A stretch of 64,000 nucleotides of DNA from Cryptomeria japonica (Eukaryota > Streptophyta > Pinopsida > Cupressales > Cupressaceae), in the NCBI RefSeq assembly GCF_030272615.1, contig NC_081408.1, positions 606,475,673-606,539,672 of the forward strand, given 5' to 3'. Below are positions 35,421 through 46,350 of the stretch, in pieces (the first letter of the stretch is position 1; the number at the start of each line of letters is the position of its first letter). The notes under the pieces were generated by a model. It was not told the origin of the DNA, searched no databases, and saw only the letters and a list, made by a program, of their open reading frames with translations. Both the position numbers and the translations under genes were made by a program.

Positions 35421-35859
35421 GCATGCGAACATCCACATTGTCTAATATTGCATTGAAGGATGGTTTTGGGCTAATTGGTTAACATGCTTTAGTTTTTATC
35501 TACGCATTTTATTTTTAAGCATTATTGGAGGATGTGTTATCATGTGTGGTTTGCTAGAATTGACTTAGATGAATGTGTTGTGATGTATTCAGGTCCAATC
35601 TATCTCCTCAAGTCAACTGCATTTGATATTTAAAGTTAGAGCCACTGAATTTATGTAATAATGTATATTATATCTAGGGCCAGCCTAGTCAAGGGTTTTA
35701 ATGATTAATCTTGTATATAATGGATTGCAGATGTGTGGGTAATGAAATAGAAAGAGTGTGGATTTAAGTGAAGCAAAAGTGAATAATTTGCAAATAGATT
35801 TGGGATTGGTGATGTGTAAAAATCAGTCAAGAAGAGATTTGATGATGATATATTCAAAC
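35421..35859. other. Spacer with no gene seen
   Basis: Between the truncated Copia-2 and the 3' side of the LINE copy. Nothing recognisable on either strand. Confidence 0.4.
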
Positions 35860-37500
35860 ATGGGGACTCTAAGTGTCTTCTTTTCTTCACCCACCTACTC
35901 GCAATCTCATCGTGAATGTCCTAGAGACAAATAAAGTTCTTCTAAATAATTTCCATGTGTTAGTCAAACATGTTCTCCCTAGTCCACATCATCTTTTCCT
36001 CATTATCTTGGAGGACCTCCACCATATCAACCAAATCATTCACATTCTTTGTTTGACAAATTTTCTTTTTGATGTCTTTACTTGAATTATCCACAACTTC
36101 CCATTTTTTATCATCCCTAAATACTTCCCCATTTCTATCTAGGCCCTCTGCTCCTTCTTATCATCAACCTAGCTTGAGGCTCTGACCTCCACTTCTAAAA
36201 TATCTTTGAGCCTATTAATATTCATTTTTGCCACCTCAAATTGACCCAACAGATAGTAGATAGTTGGTTCATAGTTATTGAACCCCTCACAAACTTAATT
36301 GACCTTAGCCACAAAGAGGGGGAATTTCTCCTTAAACAAAGCACTTTGGGAGAGGATTTTGGTGATTCATAGGGGGAATGTAGGACCAGGTTTAGTCTCT
36401 TTACTCTCAATATTATCCAATGCCCAATAAAATATAGTAGACCAAGAAGAGCTTGTATCCTTAGATTCCTCTTCGACAATGACCATTTTCAGAGAAAAGA
36501 ATTCACCAACAAAGGGGCTCAAAGGGTCTTGGATTTAGCATTACGGGAATGATTAACCCTAGTAGGAATATTTTGAGGTTTAGTAGGAACAACACTTGTA
36601 GATTGATTGATTAGAATCTCAACACAAAGACTCAGACCCAAACCAAAGTTAGTAACTTGGTTAATATTAGGGCTGCTAGAAGGGGTTAAGCTCAAATGGA
36701 ACTTATAGAGACACTATATGATCCCTTGATTCAAGGAAAGGGAGACCTTAGCCTTAGAAATCTCAATAGACTTAAAGATAGAAGTGAAAATTCAAAAGGT
36801 AATTTTCATCCTTACCCCATGCCAAAGGTGGTTGAGCATCAAGAACAATTGAGAATGAAACCATTTGAAATGTCTATGGGGCATGATGAACTTCATCAAA
36901 AGCACGGTTGTTTCCTTCCAAAAACCAAGCAGGTCATCCATCTTGAAACTGCTTTGGTGGCAGTCCACCTTCTCCCCTAGGCCCAAAAATCTTTTAAAAT
37001 CATCCTTATAGTTCCCTTTGGGCTTCTTTCAGAAAGCCTTGCCCTCAATCAATAGCCTCGTCACCACAATAATAGTCTCTACTGACACAATAAATTTTAC
37101 CTTCCCCATTTGAACAACACCATTCTTCCAAGACTAAGAATATTGATCATAAATCACAAGGTTGGAGCCATTCATACCCTCCACATAACTGGCAAGATTA
37201 CCTTCAACCACTTTCTCCTAGATGGCATTGTTTTATTTATACTTAGCACAGGTAGTCGACTCGATTTGGATTGAGTCTCTTCCCATCTTAACCTCAAATT
37301 ACCTAGAGCCAGGAGCCAAGGAAGTTTCACATAAAACATGATGGAAATAATCCCTTTTAGAGGCAGTAAAGAAAAAATTACTTTCCTTACCATTAATAGC
37401 ATCATCCCACCTCAAAAAATGATAGCAATATATCATGGATAGGAAACCAATCAAAAATGATATTTTCAAATGTTTTGGCTCCATAGATTTAGTTTTCCTT
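35860..37500 (-). pseudogene. ORF3 of the second LINE-A family copy, decayed
   Basis: Downstream of RNase H, broken minus-strand frames align with LINE-A ORF3. NLASYVEGMNGSNLVIYDQY...SWKNGVV.MGKVKFIVSVETI parallels SLTSFMEKLVDYDKGRVNLA...SKNWCNGSFKIYGVKFKLDASLI. LLMKFIMPHRHFKWFHSQLF parallels IMEYIMVEGRFSRAHTYHFV. A linker and a coiled-coil-like tail (QFEVAKMNINRLKDILEVEV) and HDEIA...KKRRHLESP follow. It shows that ORF3 belongs to the LINE family and is not a chance neighbour of LINE-A. Confidence 0.65.
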
Positions 37501-37559
37501 ATTTAGTATGGCGCATATTTTGCAACAAAAATCATGTGGATCCATCCACACTTTAATAC

Positions 37560-38600
37560 ACTCAAAGAAGGGGCATAGGTTCAAAAGTGTTCACCACCTA
37601 CCAACTAGAAATGCATGTGCCTTGTACCATCATGATTACATTTTTAGATTCTCCTTCAATAATTAGTCTCCTGCCTTTATCCTTGGTGATATAAATGTTA
37701 ATAAAGGCCACCATCATTTCTGCCATGTTGGAGGACTGAGTACCCAGGTTTGCCACATAGGTAGCCACCACTTTTCTATTTGAATCTCTTATTACACTAC
37801 CCCCTCCCACCTGACCTGGGTTCCCCTTCGAGGAACCATCAAAATTTAACTTTAACTACCCTAGGTCTGGGGGGACAATTTGATAGTGTTCTTAAACCCA
37901 ATAGAAGGGTAGGAGAATTTGGAGAGGGTGTCCAACAACTCCTAGTTCTTCGAAATAGACTGGTCATAATGCGGTGGGGGATATAAGTGACTTGGCTTGC
38001 TAAAATATTTCATATTTTCCTTGACTTTATTAATAATGACATTAGATAGGACCTACCAAGGGGACTTTTGATCTCAAAAAATTCTATTATTATTTTTCTT
38101 CCATAAGAACCAACCTATATGGAGGAAATCCTACCACCAAAGCTCCCAAATAAGGGGATGGGAAGAGGGAGGAGACCAAGCCAAAGAGGCCACTTTAGGG
38201 AACTTGTGCCAACCCCAATCAGAGAGAAGGAGCTAAAAATATTTTGTCTAACCCACCATGTGTACTTACAATGAGACAAAAGGTGTCTAACACTTTCCTC
38301 ATCTTCTTTACATAAAACACATATGTTCACGACATAGAACCCTCTTTTCTGAAGATTATCAATCATTAAAATTTTCCTATGGTAGACAGTCAACCAAAAA
38401 CAAAAATCTTATTTCTAGAGTTGCACCTAGTTAAAGGTCGGCCTAGGGAAAGAAGATAAGAGCTCAAACCTTCTTTTTATTGAATAATTCCCATCTTTTG
38501 AAGTGGCCCAAATAGCATTATCGACAACCTCAATGTTGAGGAATCTCACTAGCCCAAGGATCCTTAGCAATTCAATAGCTTTAACTCATAAGCAAGGAGA
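37560..38600 (-). pseudogene. zf-RVT and RNase H of the second LINE-A family copy
   Basis: Near 38500 the minus strand reads NAIWATSKDGNYSI, matching DDILIWRETPDGNYSI of LINE-A. The zf-RVT region is KILMIDNLQKRGFYVVNICV with CVLCKEDEESVRHLLSHC (38380-38270). RNase H follows: KFNFDGSSKGNPG (about 37845-37805) then GGGSVIRDSNRKVVATYVAN, AEMMVAFINIYI and LIIEGESKNVIMMVQG (37800-37610). The catalytic Asp in VDGxS and the Glu survive, while EGDS reads EGES. Dead by stops and frameshifts. Confidence 0.8.
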
Positions 38601-38737
38601 AAACTCCTCAGTAGTGACCCTCCATGATAGTGGAAAGAAATAGGGAATACAATAGTTCGCTAAGAAAACACCTAGCTTATTCAGTGGTCCTTTATGGAAA
38701 TCGAGAATAATGAAGAATCTTTCTGTGTCTCAAAGTA

Positions 38738-39315
38738 CTAAAATAACCACAAGTTAGATTTATTCAATTTGTACCTCCTAAGCCATGTACCACTAACAAC
38801 AACTGATCCTATATGGTATTCAATGTTTTCACCATCTACCATAGGGCCATCCAATTTCCCTTTTTGCTCCATAGAATGACACAAATAATAAATTACTCCT
38901 TCTTCATTGTCTTCAGCTGCAATGACTGCATAAACATGCGTTGCAATCATATGTGCATTTATGTTCATGAATAGCATAAACAAATAAGATATAAAAATGA
39001 ATTTCATTCAATATGTATGTATATGATTTACCCGGTTGCACTAGATCTAAGACACGATCAAATTCAATTAATGCTTCCATCTATATGAGTTGCAATGTTG
39101 TCGAGAGTCGATATGTCTCAAGTGGGCTTAGAGTTCTCATACACCATTTGTTGACCCACTCCTTTGACTCACTCATTACAATATTCATTTGCACATGATG
39201 AATAAAAGAACATCATATATCGTGCATGTATAGTCCATGAACCTGCATTAGAGCTTCTAAAAGAGTGTATCTCACTCGATCTTGTCATTGTACAACAATC
39301 CTTGTATTTTACAAT
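38738..39315 (-). pseudogene. 3' half of a DDE-transposase-like gene, split by Gypsy-2
   Basis: Read on the minus strand from the Gypsy-2 target site, the frame interrupted at 57850 resumes here: NIVKYKDCC, then SNAGSWTIHARYMMFFYSS. In another frame MSESKEWVNKWCMRTLSPLE and MEALIEFDRVLDLVQPG follow. A possible GT-AG intron starts at ccggGTAAATC near 39037 and ends tttatgcAG near 38930, leading to VIAAEDNEEGVIYYLCHSME and GSVVVSGTWLRRYKLNKSN, which ends at 38738 near the LINE junction. The stops and frame change show decay. Function unknown. Confidence 0.5.
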
Positions 39316-39320
39316 GTTAG
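39316..39320. repeat. Target-site duplication of Gypsy-2 (left, GTTAG)
   Basis: GTTAG directly before the 5' LTR; the same five bases follow the 3' LTR at 57845-57849. Confidence 0.85.
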
Positions 39321-40697
39321 TGTAGTCACATAAATCTGTCCAGTTTAATTAAATGAATATTTGCTATTTATTTAATTAAAAATCCACTAGCCATCAGTTA
39401 ATTAAATTAATATTTAATTAATTCATCTTCAAACATTCTCCTATTAATTAAATAAATATTCAATTTATTTTAATTAATTCACTATACCAAATTCACAATC
39501 AATTAAATGAATAAAATCTATTTATTTAATTAAATCCCCCTTTTCCTCTTTTAAATAAATTAACATTTATTTAAATCATTTAAAAACTCCCCCACTTGCA
39601 TTTTCCTACAAATGCAACTTGCACACATTTATTGAAATAAACTAATTTTATTTTAAATAAAATCCTATTTTCCCTCACCCACCAAATCCAATTGCAAAAT
39701 CTAATCCCCTTCTAGATTCTTCTAACCCTAATTAGCCTAATCCATCCCCCAATTATTGTCACATTCCTAAGCAAAATGGAGTCACTTCTCAAAGACTTCA
39801 AAAGTCTTTGAAAAGCATTTAATGCTTCGTCTGTTCAAACAACTTAACCTCTAAAGTCTTCAAAGACCACTAATGGCTCTTACATGACCATTAATAGCTC
39901 TTACATAACCATTTATGGTTATTTCAAACTTGTCCCCCCAAGCATTTATTGCTTTGACCATATTTATCCCTCTTGCCTTTGCACAAGAATTTATCCATTG
40001 GATAAAAGCTTTATTCTTTGAATAAAGAGTTTATTCATTCAATTAACCTTGACTTTAACTCCAAAGTCATGTCAAACATTTAATGCTTATTCCCTCTCCT
40101 CTCAACCTATCTCACATTGACACTTGTCATCCTGGGATTGGGTTGAAAGCCCTCACATGGATTTGAAATCATTCAATCCTGACCCTTGTTGAGATTACTC
40201 AATCTCAACCATCCATTGCTCCATTTTTCCTATAAATAGAGCCCATTTCTTCATAATCCAGATCCTGAAAACTTGTATGTATATAACCTATAGGCATTTT
40301 AGAGAGCATTTAGCATAGCAAACTAAAATCTTGTTATTTTGGTTAAAATCAATCATTTTTAAATAGCATCTAGTATTTTATCTTTTCATTTTACATTTGG
40401 AGCAAAATACCCAAATCTTAATCCTCCATAAGCATCCATAGTGCAAAAAGCTGCTGAGAGCTACACTATTTTGGAACTTGGAGAGGAGAGGAACAAGGGA
40501 GAAGGAGCTAAGAACATGCTAAGAGGCATTTGGAGATGCCTTATTATCTTTGTTTCATTTGTTAGATATATTAGCATGATTTTAGTATCTTTTTTGATAT
40601 GCCTGTTTAGATTAGTTTTTGATTGACTAACACTAACGATTTCTTGTGTCTTGTGTTGTTTGTCATTTGCTAACCTTGTCCATTTCGTAGTGCATCA
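39321..40697 (+). repeat. 5' LTR of Gypsy-2
   Basis: Starts TGTAGTCACA and ends ...GTGCATCA. The first third is rich in ttaattaa/atttaatt words. The TATA box is at 40231, and a 61-codon frame at 40441-40626 recurs in the 3' LTR only because the LTRs are copies. Confidence 0.95.
40231..40239 (+). promoter_or_regulatory. TATA box of the Gypsy-2 5' LTR
   Basis: tataaatag preceded by a pyrimidine run; retained in the 3' LTR at 57378-57386. Transcription would start roughly 30 bp downstream and define R. Confidence 0.65.
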
Positions 40698-40699
40698 TT

Positions 40700-40720
40700 T
40701 GGTGAACCTGACGTGAATCC
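40700..40720 (+). promoter_or_regulatory. Primer binding site of Gypsy-2 (tRNA-Trp type)
   Basis: tggtgaacctgacgtgaat begins two bases after the LTR. Its complement, gattcacgtcaggttcacca, agrees with the 3' end of plant cytosolic tRNA-Trp as I recall it at all but one of 20 bases. The tRNA identity rests on memory. Confidence 0.7.
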
Positions 40721-40795
40721 AAACACCAAAAAGATCATTTTTTTTTTAACCAATAACATGTTTGAATGTTGAAATTGTCACACAGGTTGTGCTTT

Positions 40796-41026
40796 AGCGT
40801 TATTGATCACGTTCTAGCGCTATTGATACTTGTTGTTCTAGCGCTATTGGTCTTAAAATAGCGCTATTGTATCAAGTTTAGCGCTTTTGACACTTTTTTG
40901 GCGCTTTTGACCCTGTTTTGGTGCTATTGACCCTGTTTCAGCGCTTTTGCCTTCTCTGTCTTCCTTTTTATTTTAGTGTGTTTGTATTAAATAACACTTT
41001 TGTTCAAACACATACTAGCGCTATTG
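40796..41026 (+). repeat. 20-bp tandem array, AGCGCTATTG/AGCGCTTTTG (sense orientation)
   Basis: Nine copies of (A/G)GCGCT(A/T)TTG or near variants start at 40796, 40816, 40840, 40860, 40880, 40900, 40920, 40940 and 41017. The first eight are spaced 20 bp apart except one 24-bp step, while the DNA between motifs varies. The array lies about 75 bp after the PBS, inside the untranslated leader. The same motif in reverse complement forms the array at 55601-55910. Confidence 0.9.
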
Positions 41027-41164
41027 TAATAGAACGTTGTAAAAAGGACCTTGTAACCGAAAAAGTGAAAATTTTTAGGCTTGTGGAAGCCCCCCTTAGA
41101 CATGGATTTTACTAATTGGTTGTTGTTTGTGCAAGTTTAAAGACTCACTCTTTAAAATCAAACA

Positions 41165-41440
41165 CTTTATTTTGGTGCTCTAAAACTTGAACAAACAAAC
41201 TTTCCTTGCTTTCTAGTTAGGGTCACTTGTTTCTTTGGTGCATTAAAACTAAACAAAACAAACATTTGTTTTCTTGCAAGTTAGGAAACACACTTCATTT
41301 GGTGCTTAAAATCAACACTTCCATTTTTCTTGCATCAAAAGAATTTACAATCCACACTTCTATTTTTGGTGCACATAAAATACACTATCCACTTGTTTTG
41401 ATTTTTGCAAGCAATTTTACTTCGTGCAAACGTGTTTTTC
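41165..41440 (+). repeat. Four degenerate repeats of about 65 bp in the Gypsy-2 leader
   Basis: The word tttggtgc followed by an A-rich (t)aaaa(a/t)c stretch recurs at 41171, 41234, 41298 and 41365, that is every 63-67 bp, with ttgcaag or ttgtttt words between. Units are diverged. The region is untranslated leader. Confidence 0.6.
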
Positions 41441-42585
41441 ATTAAGTTGACTAGGATTTCAAATTCTAGCTTACTCAAACATATTGCCTTTGAAGTTAAA
41501 AAGAACACCATGATTGTTGGAGCAACATCTCCAAATAGTTAAATCACATTACAATGAAAATCAGTTAAAAAGAACAAGTGCTTTTTGTGTTTGGCACGCT
41601 TATGCAAAGAGTTGGTCGAGTGGTCCTACTTCTAACACACACTATCCTCTCCCTTGGCTTTCATGGTCCTAGGTGCAAGAGAAAAGTGTTAGTAACACTC
41701 AAAATTTTATCTTTTTAAGAGAGGCCTGCCAAGAGACACATCACTCTTGGGAATGACCTCGCGCGGTAAATCCATCGAGCCACTATAGAAATCAGGGGAG
41801 AGCGAAAGTTGTAGCCTTGGGTATAGCTGTTCCTACAGTGTAACTGGCCGAAAGGACATATGGACCCCACTACTAGTTACAAGGCTCTTAAGTGAGTCAC
41901 TGCAGAATGAACTTATGTCCAAATACATCAAACATGACTAAACACCTTTAAGCAGTAGCCCACCCGTTCTATTGATTGAGAATATTTGCGATATAATTTA
42001 GTGCAAGAGCATAGATGGTTTTGCTCCCAAGATACTCACCATACATATTTCCTTGAGTAGAAACATAGCTTTTTGAAAAGTCACTTGTGGCTTGATAAAA
42101 GTGGTGACTCCCCCATCATAGGGATCATCTATTTGTTATGCTCATGCAAGACTTAGTATATCACATCCTTACCTGCCAAGGCGGGATTCATAAGGTATGT
42201 AGTACCAAAGTCAAAGAAATATCAAGATGTGGGCTAAATTTATCACAACTGGCCATTTGACCTTTTAGGGATAAAAAGTGTTTGAAGTGTGTTCATTTTA
42301 GTCAAGACCAAGTGCAAATTGAGCCGACTTCAGGCTTTGGAAATACACCTTAAAATACATCTAAAGGAAGGGTCATATAAAAGTCCAAGGATTGGGTTGA
42401 TCTAGACCCATACTCATTTGTGCCTTTGGGGCAACATTCTTGTGTTTGTGTGATTGCTTTGTTTTCTTGTCAAAGAAAAATCAGAAAAATCACTTCCAAA
42501 AACAAAGTATTCATCCAACCCAACATTTCTCAAAACAACTAAACACATCAAAAACAAAGTGCAAAACAACAAAGAGTCAAATTTT

Positions 42586-42969
42586 ATGACCATTCTTCAC
42601 ATCTTGCGAAAGAAGAAGTGTCATCAGAATATCAACTTGAAAAGAAGACCATTAAGCTCAAAAGCTTTGATCAAAAGGAGAAAATTCTTTTATCTAAATA
42701 GACAAATCTTTGTCTCCCATAGAGTTTTTCTGCGTCACATGTGTCTCTACCTTCAAGGCAAAACAAATGAATTTGATTCAGAATCATTGAACCGCAGAGC
42801 TTTTATGCAATCTAGAGCTCTGAGTTATCACAAAAACCAAGGAAGTAAGATTAATCCCAACTTTTTCCCAAATGTCTGTATCACATACAACATAGCTCGA
42901 GGAATACCACCAACACCTGAAAGGGAAGAGGTAGAGTTTTTCCCATTTGTGACACAAAGTTTTTATTGA
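42586..42969 (+). CDS. Leader ORF between 5' LTR and gag (uncertain)
   Basis: An uninterrupted 127-codon frame from ATG 42586 (MTILHILRKKKCHQNINLKR) to TGA, open 44 codons further upstream without an ATG. It is strongly basic (RRPLSSKALIKRRKFFYLNR) and ends with an acidic/aromatic segment (REEVEFFPFVTQSFY). It has no stops while gag-pol has many. I recognise no domain. Extra ORFs near gag are known in some plant Gypsy elements; this could be one or a chance frame. Confidence 0.3.
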   Translation: MTILHILRKKKCHQNINLKRRPLSSKALIKRRKFFYLNRQIFVSHRVFLRHMCLYLQGKTNEFDSESLNRRAFMQSRALSYHKNQGSKINPNFFPNVCITYNIARGIPPTPEREEVEFFPFVTQSFY

Positions 42970-43421
42970 AGTTAAAAAACATTTTCATCCATCATCTTAT
43001 TCATACATCATCACTTCATCATCAATCCGTTCCGACTCTCAAAACATTAAGAGGTTCTTGTCCCAAGTTCTCTTTTTTTTAGATATTACTTCAATCAAAC
43101 ACATCACATCACTTTTTAGATTGTTTCTACATCTAGGATAAGCTCATCCTAAGAGACACATCTACGCAGGTTAAAACTAGTTCATGAGTGAATCCTCTTA
43201 TTACTAGGTAGTTAAATCTGTAACACATCTCAGATTTCTCTACACCTTATCACATCAAAACTTAAAAAACAAGCAAGCAATTCAAAGAAGGAATTTCGGT
43301 TACATCTACCTTAAAAGTGCTAGAGATCCACATACAACACAAATCACCAACCATCAATCTTTCATTTCATCAACAACTCATCATCATTTTCACACAACTT
43401 CAACAAAATCTTGCAAGCAAA

Positions 43422-45182
43422 ATGGCCCAAACCCGATCACGGTCAAGGCAACGAGAAATAGAAATGGAAGAAGAAGAGGAAAATCTCAATGAATTTCAAG
43501 AAGCACTTGGAGGAAATGCGAATGACGAAAACCCAAGTACTCCTACCCCTGCAACAATAGAAAGGGCCTAGCATAACCCTCTCTTTAATAAACTTTTTGA
43601 TGAAATACTCAGGAGTAATGCGGATGCTCACTTTTTAAAGCTTGCTCAAGAAGGAGCAAAACTCCCCTTTGACTTTGATCTTGCCCAATTAAGACAAGCA
43701 TCAGAATGACAAAGTCGCCATGAAGAGGAAAGAGGTAGAGATCCCATCAGATACAACATTCCTCGAGGTAACCCACCACCTCCTCCTCCAAATGAAATGG
43801 AGATGTTGCCGCAACAAGTCGAGAATCTCGCCCAACAACTTCATAGTGGTGTCAAAAATAACCAATTCTCACTCAATGACATCTGTCCCTATCCTTTTGA
43901 TAGGAATCTTTATATGCCACCCTTTCCATGAGGATTCGAAACACCCAAATTTGAAAAATATAGAGGAAAGGGAGATCCTCGTGATCATGTCAGAGAATTT
44001 CATTCCGCTTGCCTCGAAGTAGCATATGAAGACACATACCTAATGCGCCCTTTTCCCCAAAGCTTGGGAGGAACAACCACATCATGGTTTTCCCGACTAC
44101 TAGGTGGCATTAGAACATTTGAGGAACTCATCTAGAAGTTCCTAGATCATTACTCTCATAACATTGAACGCGACATCACCATGGCTGATCTATGCAACAC
44201 TAAACAAAAACCAGGTGAACTTTTCTCAGGATTCCTGCAATGATGGCGTCAAATGTCTAGCAGACATTCTCTTTAGTTACCTGAATGAGAACTAGTGGAA
44301 ATATTCATTTCCAACTTAAACGAAGAAATGGAATTTCACTTGGATGTCAAAGACACAGACTCTTTTAATGATATGATCACCAAGGGTTTGAAATGTGAAT
44401 GGGCACTCATCAAGAAAGGACTCATCAAAATCTATAATGAACCAAAGGATAGTCCTCGCCCATGCTTCAATAGTGATAAACCAAGCTTCTGGAACAAAAA
44501 CAAGAATATCGTCAACGATGGGGTTGTGGATGCCAGGACTATACAAAGTGCACAACCTGTGGTTCAGTTTGCAGGACAAAATCCTCCACCTCAGAATAAC
44601 ACAAATGTTCCTTCCAATCAAGGTCACATCACATCTCACGATGAACCTAGACCTCGTCAGCAAAAACAAAAATGAACATACACTCCCTTAGGGGAGCCCA
44701 TTGAAACAATATTGCGACAACTCATTTCTCAAAATTTGGTCACTTTACCTAAAACATCAAACTATGAGCCTCAGGTCAAACCCGCATGGTGGCGAGATAC
44801 TGAACACTGCAATTTCCACCAAGGGAGAGGACACAAGACAAGTAATTGTCACCGATTGAAAGATCTTATTCAAGATCTTATTGACCGAGGAGAAATTGAA
44901 ATTGAAGGACATGACCCAAAAACAACAAATAATGATCATCTGATGTTCAAAAAACCACTTCTATCACAAGATCAAAGGGGTCCTTCCACTTCCAGGCGAG
45001 GCACTGATACCACTGATTATACACAGGCTGCATATAATTACATTGTAAATCATCTGTATGATGCCAGTGAACAAGTTGCAACTATAACCTTCAAAAATCC
45101 CAACTCAAATTGCAATGTTGTTACACGTCATGGCAAGGTCACCATAAAGGCAGCCCCACAAGGCACCACCTCCATCCCAAAG
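43422..45182 (+). pseudogene. Gypsy-2 gag region
   Basis: ATG 43422 opens MAQTRSRSRQREIEMEEEEE. The retrotransposon-gag domain is at about 43930-44330: GFETPKFEKYRGKGDPRDHV, SLGGTTTSWFSRLL, FISNLNEEMEFHL. A Pro/Asn/Gln-rich linker follows, then the knuckle CNFHQGRGHKTSNC (44808-44849), of the CX2HX4HX4C type common in Tat elements. Nine stops fall here, at 43569, 43707, 43929, 44133, 44241, 44274, 44286, 44673 and 45183. Confidence 0.9.
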
Positions 45183-45194
45183 TAGTACAATCTT

Positions 45195-45980
45195 GTGGAA
45201 CAATTAGACAAAACGCTTGCGCTTATATCCATTTTAGAGCTTTTACGCCTATCGCCATCTCATAAAACTATCTTGGATCAAGCACTCCAAGAGGCGCCAG
45301 TCTCTGCAAACTTGAATACAGACCAATTCCAAGCCATGGTTGGAAGTCTAAAAGCATCCCCTTGTCTCACTTTTTCAGAAAGTGACAATTCATCCTTCCA
45401 ACAACCTCATAACGCTTCACTACACATTGAAGGATTTATCAACCATCATAGGATCAAGCAAGTCTTGATCGATAATGGAGCAGGCCTGAATATTTGTACA
45501 CTACAGTTGGTCACAGCATTGGGATACGCAATAGAATCAGTGGATCCTCATAAGAAGATCACAAGCAAAGCCTATGACGATGCAGAGCGTTCCTCCAAAG
45601 GAGCTGTGGTACTACCAATCCAAGTAGGCTCTGTGGTAAAGCACATCATTTGTCAGGTTCTGGACCTTCCTCTGCCATACAATCTATTATTAGGAAGACC
45701 TTGGATACATGCCATGCAAGCCGTTCCATCTACCTACCATCAATGTATCAAGTTCCCACATAACGGTGCAGAGATCACAATCCTGGGCAATGCAAATCCC
45801 TTTGCATACTGTCATAATATCAGCCATCAATCAGAGATTACCATTCCTAATAATAGAGAAGCCATTTCCTCCACATCATATATAAGTCCCGCCTCTCTTG
45901 CCAGTTCAAACACCACTATACCCAAGCAAGAAAAGCTTAAGATGAAGATAGCAAAGGAAGGTCAGGGGAATACAACTTGA
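45195..45980 (+). pseudogene. Gypsy-2 protease region
   Basis: An open 261-codon stretch. The aspartic protease core is HRIKQVLIDNGAGLNI (45450-45497) with DNGA in place of the usual D(S/T)GA, followed by LPYNLLLGRPWIHAM (45675-45715). The protease would cut the polyprotein in the particle. Asn for Ser/Thr next to the catalytic Asp may be natural in this lineage or a mutation. Confidence 0.85.
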
Positions 45981-46189
45981 GTCAACTCTTTTGTGTGGGA
46001 CAAATGCCCACTTCTCCTAGAACACATGGTAAACTGTAGCAGTTACTCCAACAACAACTGATCACGCCAGCATGTGCTTTGACACCTTCCGTCCCTAGAA
46101 AGAGTCAAGAAGATGAAACCCAAGATGAGGACTTAGCAGAATGGATCTATAAAGATCCCATCATCACTAATATACCGCAAGCTACGCTT

Positions 46190-46350
46190 CCTACGGATCA
46201 ATATGGCAAAGGCCTCCTCATTATGCAAAGAATGGGGTATGATGGTCAGAGTGCTTTGGGATATTGCAAACAAGGACGACATGAACCACTGCTGCTAGAA
46301 TTAAAGCCCAAGGATAATGCAGGCCTAGGCTTTGAAAAGGAGATCTTTCC
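46190..46350 (+). other. G-patch domain within Gypsy-2 pol
   Basis: GKGLLIMQRMGYDGQSALGY then LKPKDNAGLGFEKE: a glycine pattern with an aromatic/methionine helix typical of G-patch domains (G..LL..MGY.G...LG). G-patch modules bind RNA or activate DEAH helicases. It lies between protease and RT and is followed by an Ile/Thr/Pro-rich linker to about 47500. Confidence 0.75.

Larger units (their letters stand above)
35860..38735 (-). mobile_element. 5'-truncated LINE of the LINE-A family (second copy)
   Basis: On the minus strand this copy begins inside the ORF2 region preceding zf-RVT and continues through zf-RVT, RNase H and ORF3 in the same order as LINE-A, with heavy decay. 5' truncation is normal for LINE insertion. 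Its left junction (about 38735) adjoins the 3' end of the DDE-like gene fragment. Confidence 0.75.

Noticed and set aside
40441-40626. 61-codon frame also present at 57588-57773, apparently conserved
   Set aside because: Both copies lie in the two LTRs of one element and are alike only because LTRs are copied from each other; there is no ATG start or domain.
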